Below are positions 1-8,354 of a DNA stretch of 64,000 nt, in pieces; the stretch's first letter is position 1; each line of letters opens with the position of its first letter. The translations under genes were made by a program, and so were the position numbers. Origin of the DNA: an unidentified bacterial endosymbiont (GTDB taxonomy: Bacteria; Pseudomonadota; Gammaproteobacteria; Enterobacterales; Enterobacteriaceae); assembly GCF_918797525.1 (NCBI RefSeq), contig NZ_OU963893.1:2418001-2482000 (forward strand). Reading direction: 5' to 3'. Under the pieces are notes generated by a model. That model saw only the letters and a list, made by a program, of their open reading frames with translations. It ran no database searches and was not told the origin of the DNA.

Positions 1-873
1 AAGCGGGTCTTCCAGCGTCATCAGGCTTGCAAATTCATCTGTACCAATCAGCTGATCAACATTCTGTTTATAATATGGATAAAAGGCTATCGGCCAGTTT
101 TTTCCGTATGTTTGATACATGTGTTCAAGTGACTTTTGAGTATCCAGAAGATCTATAGCGATAGGAACAACTGCCGCAACATCCGGATCCGACAGCGCTG
201 TCAGCCAGGCGGCCCAGCCACGTTTTGAAACGCCGGTGACAATATATTTAGAGATGTTCTGTTGGGTAAGTTCTTTCTTCGCCAGCCTGAACGCCTGCGA
301 TACTGATGCTGCCATAGGAATATGGAGGGATGCGTTCTGGTATTTCTGAGTATCTCCCATAAACAGTTTCCATGAATATGCCACGCTGTCATCTTCCCCA
401 AGAGGGGTAGCAACTCCCTGATAATCAAGTTTCTGATTAGGGACGTTACTGACAGAAATCACAACAGTACGTGTGGCAATCGCTATACGTGAAAGTTCTT
501 CCTCGTTGAAGTTTGTGGGTGCCTCAGGGCTGCCTGAGCCATTATTGTTGCTGCCGTTATTAATGACGACCAGTGCATTTTTATCTCTGGATGTCTCAGG
601 AATATAGATATCCACCCCGTTCTGCCAGCGTTCCGGAGAGACGACACCCTGTGGAGACCAGGACTGTGAATTCAGGTTATACCTCTTTAGCATAACGCCA
701 GGAAGCTGTTTATTTTCCAGGAAAGAATAATCCAGAGGGAGTGACGCAAGGGATAGCCGATAATCAGAAATGACATGGGATAGATTAACATTTTTATTGT
801 TTTCATCCACAGATAATGCCAGACTGACAGGTGAGATAAATAACATCGTTAAGCATAACGTTCTGATTTTCAT
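1..873 (-). CDS. PqaA-like PhoPQ-activated pathogenicity-related protein, 3' end outside window
   Basis: A minus-strand reading frame starts with ATG at 871-873 and stays open to the window edge, giving 291 residues. It begins with a signal peptide (MKIRTLCLTMLFISPVSLAL). Near residue 215 it has a GVSKRGW motif followed by W-LTALSDPDVAAVVPI. That arrangement (nucleophile-elbow serine, then the conserved PIAIDLL stretch) is typical of the PhoPQ-activated pathogenicity-related (PqaA) family, exported alpha/beta-hydrolase-like proteins of unclear substrate. In Salmonella pqaA responds to PhoP/PhoQ; I see no PhoP box that I can defend here. The gene points away from the island core. Family assignment is fairly sure; function is inferred. 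Confidence 0.8.
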   Translation of the reverse strand, partial: MKIRTLCLTMLFISPVSLALSVDENNKNVNLSHVISDYRLSLASLPLDYSFLENKQLPGVMLKRYNLNSQSWSPQGVVSPERWQNGVDIYIPETSRDKNALVVINNGSNNNGSGSPEAPTNFNEEELSRIAIATRTVVISVSNVPNQKLDYQGVATPLGEDDSVAYSWKLFMGDTQKYQNASLHIPMAASVSQAFRLAKKELTQQNISKYIVTGVSKRGWAAWLTALSDPDVAAVVPIAIDLLDTQKSLEHMYQTYGKNWPIAFYPYYKQNVDQLIGTDEFASLMTLEDPL

Positions 874-1395
874 TAGAAAAACCCTCAAATGGATCCAGCT
901 TCAATTTTCAAAGACCGATAACAATGACGGTCATCAGAATTATAATGATTCGGCCTAATCGGTAAAAATAACAAACCCTTTCATGTCCTCCTGCAAAGAT
1001 ATTTATAGTGAATATAAGTAACAATTATTTTATTATAATATATACTTTTAGTTGAAAACAACCATCTACTGAAATATTCATAAAATTTCACCTAATCAGA
1101 TAAGGATGTCGCTTACACTACATTTTTTTTAATTTGAGTAGCATAGTGTTTTCACCTTGTTTTGAATTATTACTTCGTATGTGGAAGATCTCATGTAGGC
1201 TCATGAGAATTTTTAATAACCCTCGCAAATAGTGTGGTGGTAGGTTATTCTAAGATGTCAGGTTGGCCTGTTTTCTCGTTATTCAAGCAGGAGTTGTACC
1301 GCACGCCTTTACCGCACTGAACTGTCAGGAAATGTGTATTAACATGATATATTTCAACTTCAAGCGTTCAATGAATAAATTCTGAGATCCAATCA
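874..1395. other. AT-rich intergenic region
   Basis: About 520 bases with no convincing gene. It lies upstream of the PqaA-like gene and downstream of the adhesin gene (both minus strand), so it should hold the PqaA-like promoter. The part around 1000-1080 is very AT-rich. I see no tRNA, repeat or T-tract terminator. Confidence 0.5.
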
Positions 1396-4209
1396 TTAAT
1401 ACGGTGCAAGATTTATCGATTCAGTTATAGTTGGAGCTGAAGCGCCGGGTCGTGAGAATTGAATAGATACAGCGCCTACTACGTTATACCCACACTGGTT
1501 CGAAACAGTAAGATTATAATCATAAAAGCCAGCGCCGTTTTGAATCATTGCTGTGTTTCCCCACGTTGAGATAGTTATTCGGTTTGTGTTAATACCTGCA
1601 ACACCTTTGACATTAAAGCAATTTGCATCGAAGGTATATCCTGGGGCAGGCGTAAATAATATGGAAATATTTCTTGGATAAAAATTAAGTCTTTGTGACC
1701 CAGTTATATTAATGCTTTTAGATTCGATACTATACTGATCAGAGTGAATAGACGAACTCCAACTTGCCAGCAACAGCGTGGCCCGGTTCCCGCTGCTGGT
1801 CGTCATTGCCGTGTAGGTTGCCGTGTAGCTGCCGTCACCGTTATCAGTCCAGTTGCTGCCGGATTCCAGGGTCGCGTTGGGCACCGTTACCGCCCCGGCG
1901 GTCAGCGCGGCTGCCTGACCGCTCACAGGATTATCCTGCGCATCCTTCAGCGTCACCGTCACCGTCATATCTGAACCGGCAATATAGGTCGTGCTGTCCA
2001 GTCCGATGGCCGAGTTTACCGATGCCGGGCTGTCGGCGGTGATGGCATACTCACCGGACTGCGAACCCGTACTCCAGCCTGCCAGGGTCAGCGTGGCCCG
2101 GTTTCCGCTGCTGGTCGTCATTGCCGTGTAGGTTGCCGTGTAGCTGCCGTCACCGTTATCAGTCCAGTTGCTGCCGGCTTTCAGGGTCGCACCGGGCGCC
2201 GTTACTGCCTCCTCAGTCAGCGCGGCTGCCTGCCCGGTCACCGGGTGATTCTGCGCATCCTTCAGGGTCACCGTCAGCATCATCTCCTCGCCCGCCACGT
2301 AATGGCTGCGGTCCACCTCCAGCGAGGACCGGTCGGGTACCGGGGACACGTCATTAATCACTACCGTCGCCGGGGCCAGGGATTCGCCCCGCACCACAGG
2401 CGTCAGGTGCACCGTTTCCGCATCTTCTCCGGCGGTGACGGTCACCTCAAAGACACCCGGCCCCTGACGTGATGGGGATGATACCGACGCACTTTTCACG
2501 CCGGAGGCCGTTACCTCCACCTCCCCGGGCGCGACGTCCATTGCTTTCCCCTGGCCGTCCCTGATGCTCAGCGTCAGTACACTGACGCTGCTGCCATCTG
2601 CCGGCAGCGTGCTCGCCGCTGGCGTAAATTCACTGTTTATCATGCTGACTTCCGGCGCCTGCAGCGTCACCCGGGTGGTGCTCTGGTTTGAGACATTACC
2701 CCGCGTGTCCACCGCCACCGCGGTCAGCGTATAGCTGTTTACCCCATCAGGCGCGGTGTTCCACGCCGGCAGCTCTACCGCCCAGTCCGTACCGTTCTCC
2801 ACGATTTTCCCCCCGGCCGCAAGCAGCGGGGCGGCAGACCAGTCAATGCGCTCCAGGCCATGCCTGGTGGTGACCGACACCCCCAGCGATTTCTGTTCAC
2901 CCGCGAAGCCGGTTACCTGCCCTGCGCTGCGCAGATGAATAACGGTCTTTTTACGGTATTCCAGCACAATATTATTGTTGCGCTCCACCAGGTCATAGCG
3001 GCTGCCTGCCAGCGAGCGTAAACCCGCCACCGCCTCCGGGTTAATCTGCTGGCGCCACGGAACGCCCGGCTGATAATTCACCCCGGCCCCGAGCCGGGTG
3101 TCATTACTACCCGATTTCCCCTGCATCTGCTCTGCGCTGAAGGTTAACAGCGGGAAGGGAGTGTAATTCACGCCGCCGGTAAGGGCATACGGGTTACGCT
3201 GGCGGTTATTCGTTCCGGACAGGGCCACCTCATTGCCGTAGTACTGCTCCCAGGTCAGCGTTGCCCCAAACTGTGGCAGCGCCGGCAGCCACCCCTGCGC
3301 CCGGATATCCCAGCCGCTGGCCGGACGCGCCTGATAATCCTCAAGTTCCGGCGCATCTTTCCAGTTCGTCAGGCGGTGGTAGCTGTTAGCACTGAGCTTC
3401 AGGAAGTCACGCCCGTATTCCAGGCCCAGTCCCAGCCGGGCGTGGTCACGTGAGAGGTCATAGTCGAGGAAGGTGTTGCCCCCCACCATCCAGTCTCCCG
3501 CAAACCAGCGATACCCGAGGCCCAGGTTCGCCTGGCCCCGGTCATCGGTGCGGTGAAGGCTGCTCTGGGTGAAAACCAGACTGTCCTTTTGTTCGGACAA
3601 AGGGACAAGCAGGTCAAGCTGCGCGTTTTTGAGGGAGAGATTTCTGTCGGTGTTAAGCTGCACGCGGGCGGTGCCGGCCTGGCCAAGCCACTGCTGAATT
3701 TCCTTTTCTGCGGCCCCGGAGGCCACGCCCCGGGCCAGGGAGGCTGCCGCATCCCGCCCCGGATTATCCGCGAAAAAGTGCCCGGCCTGCGTGGCCACGC
3801 CCGCCATTTTTTGCGCCTGTGACGTATCTGCGGGCGGGCTGTCCTGCCCCTGCCACTGCACCGCAGGCAGCGGCGACAGGGGGACATCCAGTTCATCTCC
3901 CGGCTGCAGGTTTTCAAAGCTGCGGGTAAACGTGCGGAACTGATTGAGCCTGTGCAGTGCCGCCGGGCTCATGTTGTATTTTTCTGCCACGGTAGCCACG
4001 GTTTCGCCTGCCGCCAGGGTATAGACCCGGGTTCGCAGGGGTGTGGTATCAGCCTGCTGCAGGAAGCGGCCCTTTTCTGAGGCCGCAGCGATGGCCGGGG
4101 TGAAGGCTACGGTAAGCGGAAAGGCCGCCTGGAAAAATAGGGTCGCCCAAACCAACAATTCCTGATGTCTGAAAATATTATTACGGGCACGATTTTTGCC
4201 ACACGTCAT
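1396..4209 (-). CDS. Inverse autotransporter adhesin (intimin/invasin family) with LysM and Ig-like domains
   Basis: A 937-residue surface adhesin. An N-terminal hydrophobic signal region (ATLFFQAAFPLTVAF) is followed by a LysM-like segment at about residues 63-111 (YTLAAGETVATVAEKY to QPGDELDVPL). Next comes the intimin-type outer-membrane beta barrel at about 125-430 (RDAAASLARGVASG, GYRWFAGDWMVGGNTFLDYD). Then several Big-1 Ig-like domains form the passenger, two of them nearly identical tandem copies, and a short Cys-containing C-terminal domain ends the protein. The start was placed at 4209 because GAGGTC lies 5-10 bases upstream; an in-frame ATG at 4275 lacks a ribosome site. The family anchors in the outer membrane with its C-terminal passenger outside. 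The layout resembles YeeJ/SinH-type proteins; the specific ligand is unknown. Confidence 0.93.
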   Translation of the reverse strand: MTCGKNRARNNIFRHQELLVWATLFFQAAFPLTVAFTPAIAAASEKGRFLQQADTTPLRTRVYTLAAGETVATVAEKYNMSPAALHRLNQFRTFTRSFENLQPGDELDVPLSPLPAVQWQGQDSPPADTSQAQKMAGVATQAGHFFADNPGRDAAASLARGVASGAAEKEIQQWLGQAGTARVQLNTDRNLSLKNAQLDLLVPLSEQKDSLVFTQSSLHRTDDRGQANLGLGYRWFAGDWMVGGNTFLDYDLSRDHARLGLGLEYGRDFLKLSANSYHRLTNWKDAPELEDYQARPASGWDIRAQGWLPALPQFGATLTWEQYYGNEVALSGTNNRQRNPYALTGGVNYTPFPLLTFSAEQMQGKSGSNDTRLGAGVNYQPGVPWRQQINPEAVAGLRSLAGSRYDLVERNNNIVLEYRKKTVIHLRSAGQVTGFAGEQKSLGVSVTTRHGLERIDWSAAPLLAAGGKIVENGTDWAVELPAWNTAPDGVNSYTLTAVAVDTRGNVSNQSTTRVTLQAPEVSMINSEFTPAASTLPADGSSVSVLTLSIRDGQGKAMDVAPGEVEVTASGVKSASVSSPSRQGPGVFEVTVTAGEDAETVHLTPVVRGESLAPATVVINDVSPVPDRSSLEVDRSHYVAGEEMMLTVTLKDAQNHPVTGQAAALTEEAVTAPGATLKAGSNWTDNGDGSYTATYTAMTTSSGNRATLTLAGWSTGSQSGEYAITADSPASVNSAIGLDSTTYIAGSDMTVTVTLKDAQDNPVSGQAAALTAGAVTVPNATLESGSNWTDNGDGSYTATYTAMTTSSGNRATLLLASWSSSIHSDQYSIESKSINITGSQRLNFYPRNISILFTPAPGYTFDANCFNVKGVAGINTNRITISTWGNTAMIQNGAGFYDYNLTVSNQCGYNVVGAVSIQFSRPGASAPTITESINLAPY
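1791..2177 (-). repeat. Direct DNA repeat encoding tandem Ig-like domains
   Basis: The stretch 1791-1862 recurs identically at 2106-2177, a period of 315 bases (105 codons). Flanking sequence in each unit is also similar. It encodes the SNWTDNGDGSYTATYTAM segment of two consecutive Big-1 domains in the adhesin. Such repeats can recombine and change passenger length. Confidence 0.9.
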
Positions 4210-4790
4210 AGCCGACCTCATTATTAATAGTTCAACGTTGAGCGAGGGCCATCGTGCATGAATATAATTGAACAAATATTGAACGAATGCTCATTGAAAT
4301 GAAACCCTTACAAAGAAAAAGAATTACCATCTATTATTTTTATTAAAATGCAAATTCATTACACTTATCTAAGCTGATGCATCCGTTGAAAACGGCAATG
4401 TCAAAAAAACGTAATGAAGAACCCTATATTGTAATATTTGAAAAATATTTTTTAGGTGAAGTAAAATCATAGGGCAGGGGATGCCCCTGTTCACAGCTAA
4501 GGAAGGTCGACGGCTGGATTAGTCATGACGTATAAAGACAAAAATTATCTGCTCCGCGACGGTTGTGACCTCTTATATTGCTTGAGTATATATTCTAAAC
4601 GAGTGTCGGCATTTTTCATCAACGTGAGTGCTCGCTGTGTCAGTTTTTATGTGACCAGCATTCAGGGCCTCGCGCAGGTTGTTTAGCATCATTGTCACCA
4701 CAGCAGACACCTTGCATTAAAAGAATTTACCTCATTAAGTGAAATGGCAGGTGAGTGGTCATGTCTAATCTGGTTGTGTTTTTCATGTGA
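4210..4790. other. Intergenic region with small hairpin and HilA-like remnant
   Basis: About 580 bases without an intact gene. It includes the adhesin promoter side (4210-4400, AT-rich), a small perfect hairpin at 4475-4489 (CAGGGG, loop ATG, CCCCTG) not followed by a T tract, and the HilA-like coding remnant at 4525. I see nothing recognisable in 4690-4790. Confidence 0.5.
4525..4686 (+). pseudogene. Remnant of a HilA-type regulator N terminus
   Basis: The frame from ATG 4525 reads MTYKDKNYLLRDGCDLLY, which matches the start of the HilA-like protein at 52547 (MEYKFENYLLRDGYALLC) over about 19 codons, with mostly synonymous third-base differences. Similarity then ends and the frame stops at 4686 after 53 codons. 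It keeps no wing-helix body, so it cannot be a working regulator. It may be the debris of a second hilA/CadC-type gene or of a duplication of the hilA 5' end. The short length keeps confidence moderate. Confidence 0.5.
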
Positions 4791-5189
4791 TCACCCCTTT
4801 CCATAAACTTCAATAGCACCCAGTAACACCTCAAAGGCCTCAATTAATATATGGATATTCGAGGCAGCAGGCAAAGTATAAAAACAACACACTTCGTCCT
4901 CATCGTTTAAAGACATTACTGCCTGTGAGTAAGCGTCACTAAGATGGCTAAATTTTAATAATTCTACTAATTCATTTCTATCATAATGTTCGATTGATCC
5001 TAAGGTTGCCAGCATGAAAAATCGCTGGGGATCTATACAGCCAAAATGAATCGTATGTGCATCATTAATTTCCAAAGAGACAACATCCTGAAAATCTTCT
5101 GGTGCAACCTCAATATCAATATCAATATCAATATGGTTTAATAATTGCTCTACAGCGTGGTGAAACTCAATACAATCATGCATTTTCAT
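4791..5189 (-). CDS. CesT/SycE-type class I T3SS chaperone (putative)
   Basis: A 132-residue acidic protein with the size and composition of class I type III chaperones. It has an N-terminal helix (HDCIEFHHAVEQLLNHI), an acidic strand region (FQDVVSLEIND..IHFGCID), and a C-terminal helix (IHILIEAFEVLLGAIEVYG) like the ALNEFYASV helix of InvB. Such chaperones bind the N terminus of one effector in the cytoplasm and present it to the ATPase. It lies 86 bases downstream of a small gene on the same strand, its likely client. A run of AATATC units in the gene encodes the IDIDIDI stretch. The family is judged from overall pattern, not from a strict motif. Confidence 0.7.
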   Translation of the reverse strand: MKMHDCIEFHHAVEQLLNHIDIDIDIEVAPEDFQDVVSLEINDAHTIHFGCIDPQRFFMLATLGSIEHYDRNELVELLKFSHLSDAYSQAVMSLNDEDEVCCFYTLPAASNIHILIEAFEVLLGAIEVYGKG

Positions 5190-5233
5190 ACCTTCTGTAA
5201 TTGAAGTTGATGTAAGTGGATTTCAGCTTATTT

Positions 5234-5263
5234 GATAAGGCCGTCAATATGACCGGCCTTATC
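5234..5263 (-). terminator. Intercistronic hairpin (possible attenuator/terminator)
   Basis: A perfect 10-base inverted repeat, GATAAGGCCG at 5234-5243 and CGGCCTTATC at 5254-5263, with a 10-base loop, lies between the small gene at 5276 and the chaperone gene. No T tract follows on the minus strand, so full termination is uncertain. Attenuation or mRNA stabilisation are alternatives. Confidence 0.55.
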
Positions 5264-5275
5264 CGTATGTAATCG

Positions 5276-5629
5276 TCATTTCAGTGAGTGGAATTTATTG
5301 TTATTATTCATGAGGTTAATTTTATTTTTCATGAGTTCAGGTACCAATTTCTCCATTTTGATTATATAATTCAGCCTTTCATGTGCTAAAGGCCCGTTTT
5401 TTACCCGATGGAAAATCTGTTTCTTATACGTCACCCCCTCTCTTTTAAAGAGGTTTTTAGCCCGTAAAGATTGTTTTGGATGCAGGAAGACGCTAAAACG
5501 CCCGTACGTCTTAACTTTTCCGGATTTCGTTACTGCGATATACTCTTTATTGTCTTTAGCCTTGAGCGCTACGTTGTCGGACATGTTTCGTGATGCAGCG
5601 AAAGTGTTCATCGAACTGTTTATCTTCAT
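5276..5629 (-). CDS. Small basic protein, candidate T3SS effector (unrecognised)
   Basis: I do not recognise this 117-residue protein. Its first 25 residues (MKINSSMNTFAASRNMSDN) are rich in Ser, Asn and Thr without a hydrophobic core, as in type III secretion signals. The rest is basic (RAKNLFKREGVTYKKQIFHRVKNG), with a helical C-terminal half (ERLNYIIKMEKLVPELM) and an Asn-rich tail. GAGGAC sits 6 bases before the ATG. The next gene on the same strand encodes a class I chaperone-like protein, the usual arrangement of an effector and its chaperone. Secretion and function are inference. Confidence 0.55.
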   Translation of the reverse strand: MKINSSMNTFAASRNMSDNVALKAKDNKEYIAVTKSGKVKTYGRFSVFLHPKQSLRAKNLFKREGVTYKKQIFHRVKNGPLAHERLNYIIKMEKLVPELMKNKINLMNNNNKFHSLK

Positions 5630-5980
5630 CTCTAGTCCTCATCATGGTTGAGAATGATTATTAGCTTTATGTTGCATTTTCAAAGTACAGAATTTTTTAT
5701 CGTGAAACTTTCATAAAAGGATTATTTCAAATCTTGCGTAAGGTTGTGCCACGGGGACAGAGTAGTTTTAGTAACGTTTTAGTCGTATCAAAGATAAAAT
5801 TAATAGTAATGTAAATTAGCTTAAAAAATGAAGTCAACCTCCCACGCAACAGAAAATCTTACAGAAGAATTGTAATGACATCACAAAAACATTCATAATG
5901 TTCCCGGCATTGATTTTGTATACGTTGTGTTGACATAAGCTCTGATACTAATGGTACGCACATTATGAAAAGGAGATGTT
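5630..5980. other. Divergent promoter region
   Basis: About 350 AT-rich bases between the minus-strand effector/chaperone pair and the plus-strand amidase. A TTGACA hexamer at 5930-5935 and a strong ribosome site (AGGAGA) just before 5981 serve the amidase side. I see no well-spaced -10 and no repeat. Confidence 0.45.
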
Positions 5981-6757
5981 ATGTACCCAATTGATTATAA
6001 TAGTTTCCGTTCAGTTAAGAGTTTTAACCGCCGTGTTCGCTTTCTTGTTATGCATTACACGGCAGCTGGCTTTAAGGCATCTGTTGCCGCACTGACCGGG
6101 CCCTCGGTCAGTGCTCATTATCTCATTCCCGATCCTTCTGAAAAAACCTATATTGAAGCGGGTTTCAAGGATATGCGGATTTTCAACCTCGTTGATGAAA
6201 ATGACCGTGCCTGGCATGCAGGTGTAAGTTCATGGGCCGGTCGCAGTAATCTCAATGATACGGCTATAGGTATAGAAATCGTTAATTTGGCTACCGATAA
6301 CAATGGGAATTTCAATTTCCCACCCTATCATCCAGAGCAAGTTTTAGCCCTGGAGCAGCTCGCCTATAACATCATTCAGAGGTATCCCGATATCACGCCG
6401 ACCAATGTGGTCGGGCATAGCGATATCGCCCCTGGACGAAAAAGCGACCCTGGTGCGGCTTTCCCGTGGAAAGATCTGTACGACGCAGGGGTAGGTGCCT
6501 GGTATGAAGAATCGACCATGGCGCGTTATCAGGCGGAGTTCAGTAGGTCCTTACCCGCTAAAGCCGATATTGTTGCGAAGTTAAAAACCTATGGATATGA
6601 CACATCAGGTGCAGTAACAGAACGTGGGTATACTAATTTGATCCGCGCATTTCAGCTTCACTTCAGACAAAAGAATTACGATGGTATCGCTGATGTTGAA
6701 ACCACAGCAATTCTTTATGCATTAGTTGACAAGTATTTCCCTAAAGCAAAGGCGTAG
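5981..6757 (+). CDS. N-acetylmuramoyl-L-alanine amidase (AmiD/AmpD family) without signal peptide
   Basis: A 258-residue zinc amidase of the Amidase_2 family followed by a peptidoglycan-binding domain. Likely zinc ligands and catalytic residues are His25 (LVMHYTA), Glu99 (GIEIV), His146 (VVGHSDIAPGRKSDPG) and Asp157. Residues from about 190 to the end match the PG_binding_1 fold with the FQLHFR motif seen in AmiD. The enzyme cleaves the amide bond between MurNAc and L-Ala of the stem peptide. Unlike E. coli AmiD or the paralogue at 62916, it starts directly at the catalytic domain and shows no export signal. It would therefore act in the cytoplasm (recycling) or leave by a signal-independent route. 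It is convergent with the NlpC/P60 gene across a shared terminator. Confidence 0.9.
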   Translation: MYPIDYNSFRSVKSFNRRVRFLVMHYTAAGFKASVAALTGPSVSAHYLIPDPSEKTYIEAGFKDMRIFNLVDENDRAWHAGVSSWAGRSNLNDTAIGIEIVNLATDNNGNFNFPPYHPEQVLALEQLAYNIIQRYPDITPTNVVGHSDIAPGRKSDPGAAFPWKDLYDAGVGAWYEESTMARYQAEFSRSLPAKADIVAKLKTYGYDTSGAVTERGYTNLIRAFQLHFRQKNYDGIADVETTAILYALVDKYFPKAKA

Positions 6758-6811
6758 GGGGGATCGTCCTTAATCTGTACATATGACGATTTTCAGCCCT
6801 TGCTTGTTTTT

Positions 6812-6848
6812 TAAAATTTCCTGGAGCTTTGCTCCAGGAAATTTTTTT
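6812..6848. terminator. Bidirectional intrinsic terminator
   Basis: A perfect stem AAAATTTCCTGGAGC (6813-6827), loop TTT, GCTCCAGGAAATTTT (6831-6845), flanked by A-rich and T-rich runs. It lies between the convergent amidase and NlpC/P60 genes and should end both. Confidence 0.92.
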
Positions 6849-6869
6849 TGGCTGGTGCTGCAGAACTCA

Positions 6870-8330
6870 CTATTCGATAAAACCCAGCTTAAATTGTGAC
6901 TTATCTGCTAATGATGTCAGCTCGGGTTGCTCCGGGTAAGAGGCGAGAAGAGGTAAAAATACAGCGCCGCCAATAATACTTCGACGACTGGAATCCGCGG
7001 GGCGCAACCCCCATATATTCTGGTATGTCATCGGTACCTTCTGGCCATTAATAGTCGCATTACCGATATACAGCATGATATGTCCCGGGACGTATACCAG
7101 TGTGGTAAACGGCTTACCGTGTTCAGTCAGATAACGTAATCGGCCGATGATAGTTTCCTGGCTGAGATCGACAATTCGGTTGGCGGCCTGTATCTGTGAC
7201 GCCGAATTTCTGGGGAAAAATAGACCAAAGGGCATCATCAGACTGAGGATTTCAGCCGAGCAGTCATTATAGAAGTTATAATTTCCCCAGCCATAGGGCC
7301 TGCCGTGCATCGAGCCCATCACTATAGCGAGATTACCGGGCGTCATTTTCCATGGCATGGCGACAAACGCCTCTTTTTTCAGTATGACCTGGCGGATCTC
7401 TGCGCCGCCGTCACTGTTACGCAGTGGCACAGAAACGTCAAAAAATTCACCCTGACGCTTCCTGAAGGGCAGAATAGTGCCGGGACGGGCTGTGAAATAA
7501 AACTGTTGTGGATCATGAACTGACACTGGCTCTTTGATAAATGCCCCCAGGTTGTTTGCCGCCAGCGTCAGCCATTCATTAACAAAGTGTTTATCTGCCC
7601 ACGCAATATCTTCGCTTTGCACCCACCCGGTGACAGTAGGGGATAAGAGGTATTTCCAGCGTTTGTCACGACTGTCGGTCAACACATATACAGGGGTGCC
7701 GGGGCGAAGAGATGAATCCTGGAGATTGTCAAAGGGATATCCTTGTCCGGCCTTGCGCGGATCGTCAAAAGCCGGATCTGCAGTCGGAAGTATCCTGACC
7801 CGCGTTTCTCTGACCGTAATCCCCCGTGCCGAAGGGTGATAAACGCGGTCAATGGCGGTGCCTGCATTGTCGCGTACCTCACGTTTCCAGCGTTCCGGGT
7901 GGATCCTGAAGTTCTCACCCCAGGAGACACTGTTCTCATCAAGAAACTTTCTTATTGCCGCATCACGGGAATCTTCAACTTCCTCGCGAAGAACCGATGC
8001 AATATATACCGGATTCCAGGGGGATAGATCGCGCGCGGCCATTCCAAAATACCGGGATTTTAGTTCAGAAAAATGGCGTAACTGTGTCTCAGTATCCATC
8101 ACTGGTATGTGCAAATGCGGGCCGGAGGGTATCCATTTTTCGACAGACTGCGGGTAATTCCCCAGCGGGAACAATGATTTGGTCGGATCGATATAAGCTG
8201 CCGACGCCCTGTCGGCAGTAGTGACGTTCTTTATTGCTGGCTCGAGTGGCGAGGTGTGGCATGCAGATAACAGCAGGGGAACAATCAGGCAAAGGGATTT
8301 AATACTTTCAGCTTTCTGATTTAATTTCAT
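6870..8330 (-). CDS. NlpC/P60 cell-wall hydrolase lipoprotein with SH3 domains
   Basis: A 486-residue lipoprotein with signal peptide and lipobox (LLLSAC, Cys24), followed by the N-terminal stabilising segment of NlpC/P60 enzymes, SH3-like domains at about 150-320 (VRILPTADPAFDD, PVYVLTDSRDKRWKYLLSPTVTGWV), and the catalytic domain. The nucleophile is likely Cys357 (YNDCSAEILSL) and the general base His417 (VPGHIMLYIG). Enzymes of this architecture cut the D-Glu/diamino-acid bond of peptidoglycan stem peptides in the periplasm. It lies 24 bases downstream of the DUF1460 gene on the same strand, probably one operon. The presence of both catalytic residues argues for activity. Confidence 0.88.
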   Translation of the reverse strand: MKLNQKAESIKSLCLIVPLLLSACHTSPLEPAIKNVTTADRASAAYIDPTKSLFPLGNYPQSVEKWIPSGPHLHIPVMDTETQLRHFSELKSRYFGMAARDLSPWNPVYIASVLREEVEDSRDAAIRKFLDENSVSWGENFRIHPERWKREVRDNAGTAIDRVYHPSARGITVRETRVRILPTADPAFDDPRKAGQGYPFDNLQDSSLRPGTPVYVLTDSRDKRWKYLLSPTVTGWVQSEDIAWADKHFVNEWLTLAANNLGAFIKEPVSVHDPQQFYFTARPGTILPFRKRQGEFFDVSVPLRNSDGGAEIRQVILKKEAFVAMPWKMTPGNLAIVMGSMHGRPYGWGNYNFYNDCSAEILSLMMPFGLFFPRNSASQIQAANRIVDLSQETIIGRLRYLTEHGKPFTTLVYVPGHIMLYIGNATINGQKVPMTYQNIWGLRPADSSRRSIIGGAVFLPLLASYPEQPELTSLADKSQFKLGFIE

Positions 8331-8354
8331 TCATCGGCTCCGGTAATGTCCGCG

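Noticed and set aside
3399..3917. 172-codon minus-strand frame inside the adhesin gene
   Set aside because: It lies wholly inside the beta-barrel coding region in another frame. Its Arg/Pro-rich content is typical of a GC-rich shadow frame.
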